Shown here: piece after piece, positions 63,633 through 64,000 of the stretch
Numbering within the stretch: position 1 is the first letter of the stretch
How the letters are laid out: every line of letters begins with the position of its first letter
Assembly (NCBI RefSeq): GCF_007990755.1
Contig: NZ_BJXA01000004.1
Coordinates: 124,001-188,000, forward strand
DNA: 64,000 bases
DNA from: Nocardia ninae NBRC 108245
GTDB taxonomy: Bacteria > Actinomycetota > Actinomycetes > Mycobacteriales > Mycobacteriaceae
Reading direction: 5' to 3'
Notes under the pieces: generated by a model
The model's input: only the letters and a program-made list of their open reading frames with translations
Database searches by the model: none
What the model was told of the DNA's origin: nothing
Translations under genes and position numbers: made by a program

Positions 63633-63896
63633 ATGGACGCGTTGCGTACCTGCGCCGAGCGTGTGGCGGCCGCCGATCCCGGTCTGTGGTCCGATCCCGT
63701 TCCACCGCAACCTATTCCACGCTCGCTGCGCCGGACCACAGCTACCGGTGCGTGCTCCGGCGTCCCGGCGTCCGGCCAGATTTCGCTGTTCGATCCGTTG
63801 CCCACCCCGCGCGGCGCATCGGCGCGATCCCACCCCATTCCCGGCCATCGGCAACCGAACCCTGAGCGAAGGAAGTTCGTATGTCTACGACATTGA
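63633..63896 (+). CDS. small hypothetical protein of the element
   Basis: An 87-residue frame starting with ATG after AAAAGG. MDALRTCAERVAAADPGLW is a plausible N-terminal helix and QISLFDPLPTPRGA a conserved-looking patch; the rest is Pro/Arg-rich. It overlaps the start of the next gene by 16 nt. No family is recognised. Confidence 0.45.
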   Translation: MDALRTCAERVAAADPGLWSDPVPPQPIPRSLRRTTATGACSGVPASGQISLFDPLPTPRGASARSHPIPGHRQPNPERRKFVCLRH

Positions 63897-64000
63897 GCAG
63901 GAGCCAAGCCAAGCTGCATCGTGAAGCGTGCCTGTTGATCGATGCCGACCGCGACCTCGACGACGATGAGAAGAGATTCGTCCTCGATCACTGGCACGAG
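63881..64000 (+). CDS. N-terminus of a gene cut by the right window edge
   Basis: An open frame of 40 codons from ATG at 63881 to the window end, with AAGGAAG 6 nt upstream. It reads MSTTLSRSQAKLHREACLL then an acidic stretch (IDADRDLDDDEKRFVLDHWHE). The pattern vaguely recalls N-termini of DNA methyltransferases carried by actinobacterial elements, but too little is visible to name it. Confidence 0.6.
   Translation, partial: MSTTLSRSQAKLHREACLLIDADRDLDDDEKRFVLDHWHE

Larger units (their letters stand above)
60663..64000 (+). mobile_element. left end of an integrated element at tRNA-Lys (continues past window)
   Basis: From tRNA-Lys to the right edge there are an AbrB-like gene, tyrosine integrase, DUF2637-like membrane protein, a long hairpin and the start of further small genes, all on one strand and closely packed. 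This is the layout of actinobacterial integrative and conjugative or mobilisable elements. The right attachment site and replication or transfer genes are not in the window, so the class is unknown. Confidence 0.75.

Overview
The window comes from a high-GC actinobacterium of the Mycobacteriales, most probably Nocardia or a close relative. This is inferred from gene content: a large NAD-dependent glutamate dehydrogenase beside ettA and ssb, a CopD-CtaG fusion, an EspC-like type VII secretion protein, a DesA3-type desaturase with its own reductase, a MDMPI-fold (mycothiol-dependent type) enzyme, and a herA / orn / tRNA-His / L,D-transpeptidase order that I recall from mycobacteria. No database search was possible, so all family names rest on motifs and recall.

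Layout. 1-7.3 kb: glutamate dehydrogenase (cut by the left edge), a small ORF, ettA, ssb, a PLP dehydratase and the copper/oxidase-assembly fusion. 7.4-12.2 kb: tRNA-Arg(UCU) followed by an accessory patch with a gene-poor stretch, a MerR-like regulator, unknown small genes and two frameshifted genes, one broken by a 7-bp tandem repeat; fdxA lies inside it. 12.2-19.1 kb: an apparently self-contained locus with a FAD monooxygenase-like enzyme coupled to an epoxide-hydrolase-like enzyme, a STAND-type ATPase regulator overlapping a VOC protein, a divergent second alpha/beta hydrolase and a LuxR-type regulator. The two enzyme transcription units share a 20-bp motif at similar distance from their start codons.

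19.2-31.7 kb: MDMPI enzyme/MarR pair with a palindromic operator, two ANTAR proteins flanking a YdcF-like protein, a VanX-like lipoprotein, a methyltransferase, a PAS-GGDEF-EAL protein, an NCS1 permease, an orphan NarI-like protein lacking all four haem-ligand histidines, and a MerR operon. 31.7-34.4 kb: a translationally coupled three-gene operon headed by an EspC-like protein, with 11-residue repeats in the middle product. 34.7-50.6 kb: an ABC-2 exporter, membrane protein, CocE/NonD hydrolase and TetR, desaturase/reductase operon with its TetR, SDR, SnoaL-like protein and padR-fadH. 50.7-58.8 kb: an MFS protein, an SDR, a tandem lysA pair whose second copy has lost the PLP lysine and other active-site residues, herA-like gene and orn.

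58.8-64 kb: tRNA-His, L,D-transpeptidase, then tRNA-Lys(CUU) carrying the left end of an integrated element that runs off the window: an AbrB-fold regulator coupled to a tyrosine integrase, a DUF2637-like membrane protein, a roughly 150-nt nested inverted repeat, and the start of further cargo. The most promising points for new biology are the shared motif of the epoxidase/hydrolase locus, the haemless NarI, the LysA pseudoenzyme with duplicated leader, and the long hairpin of the tRNA-Lys element.
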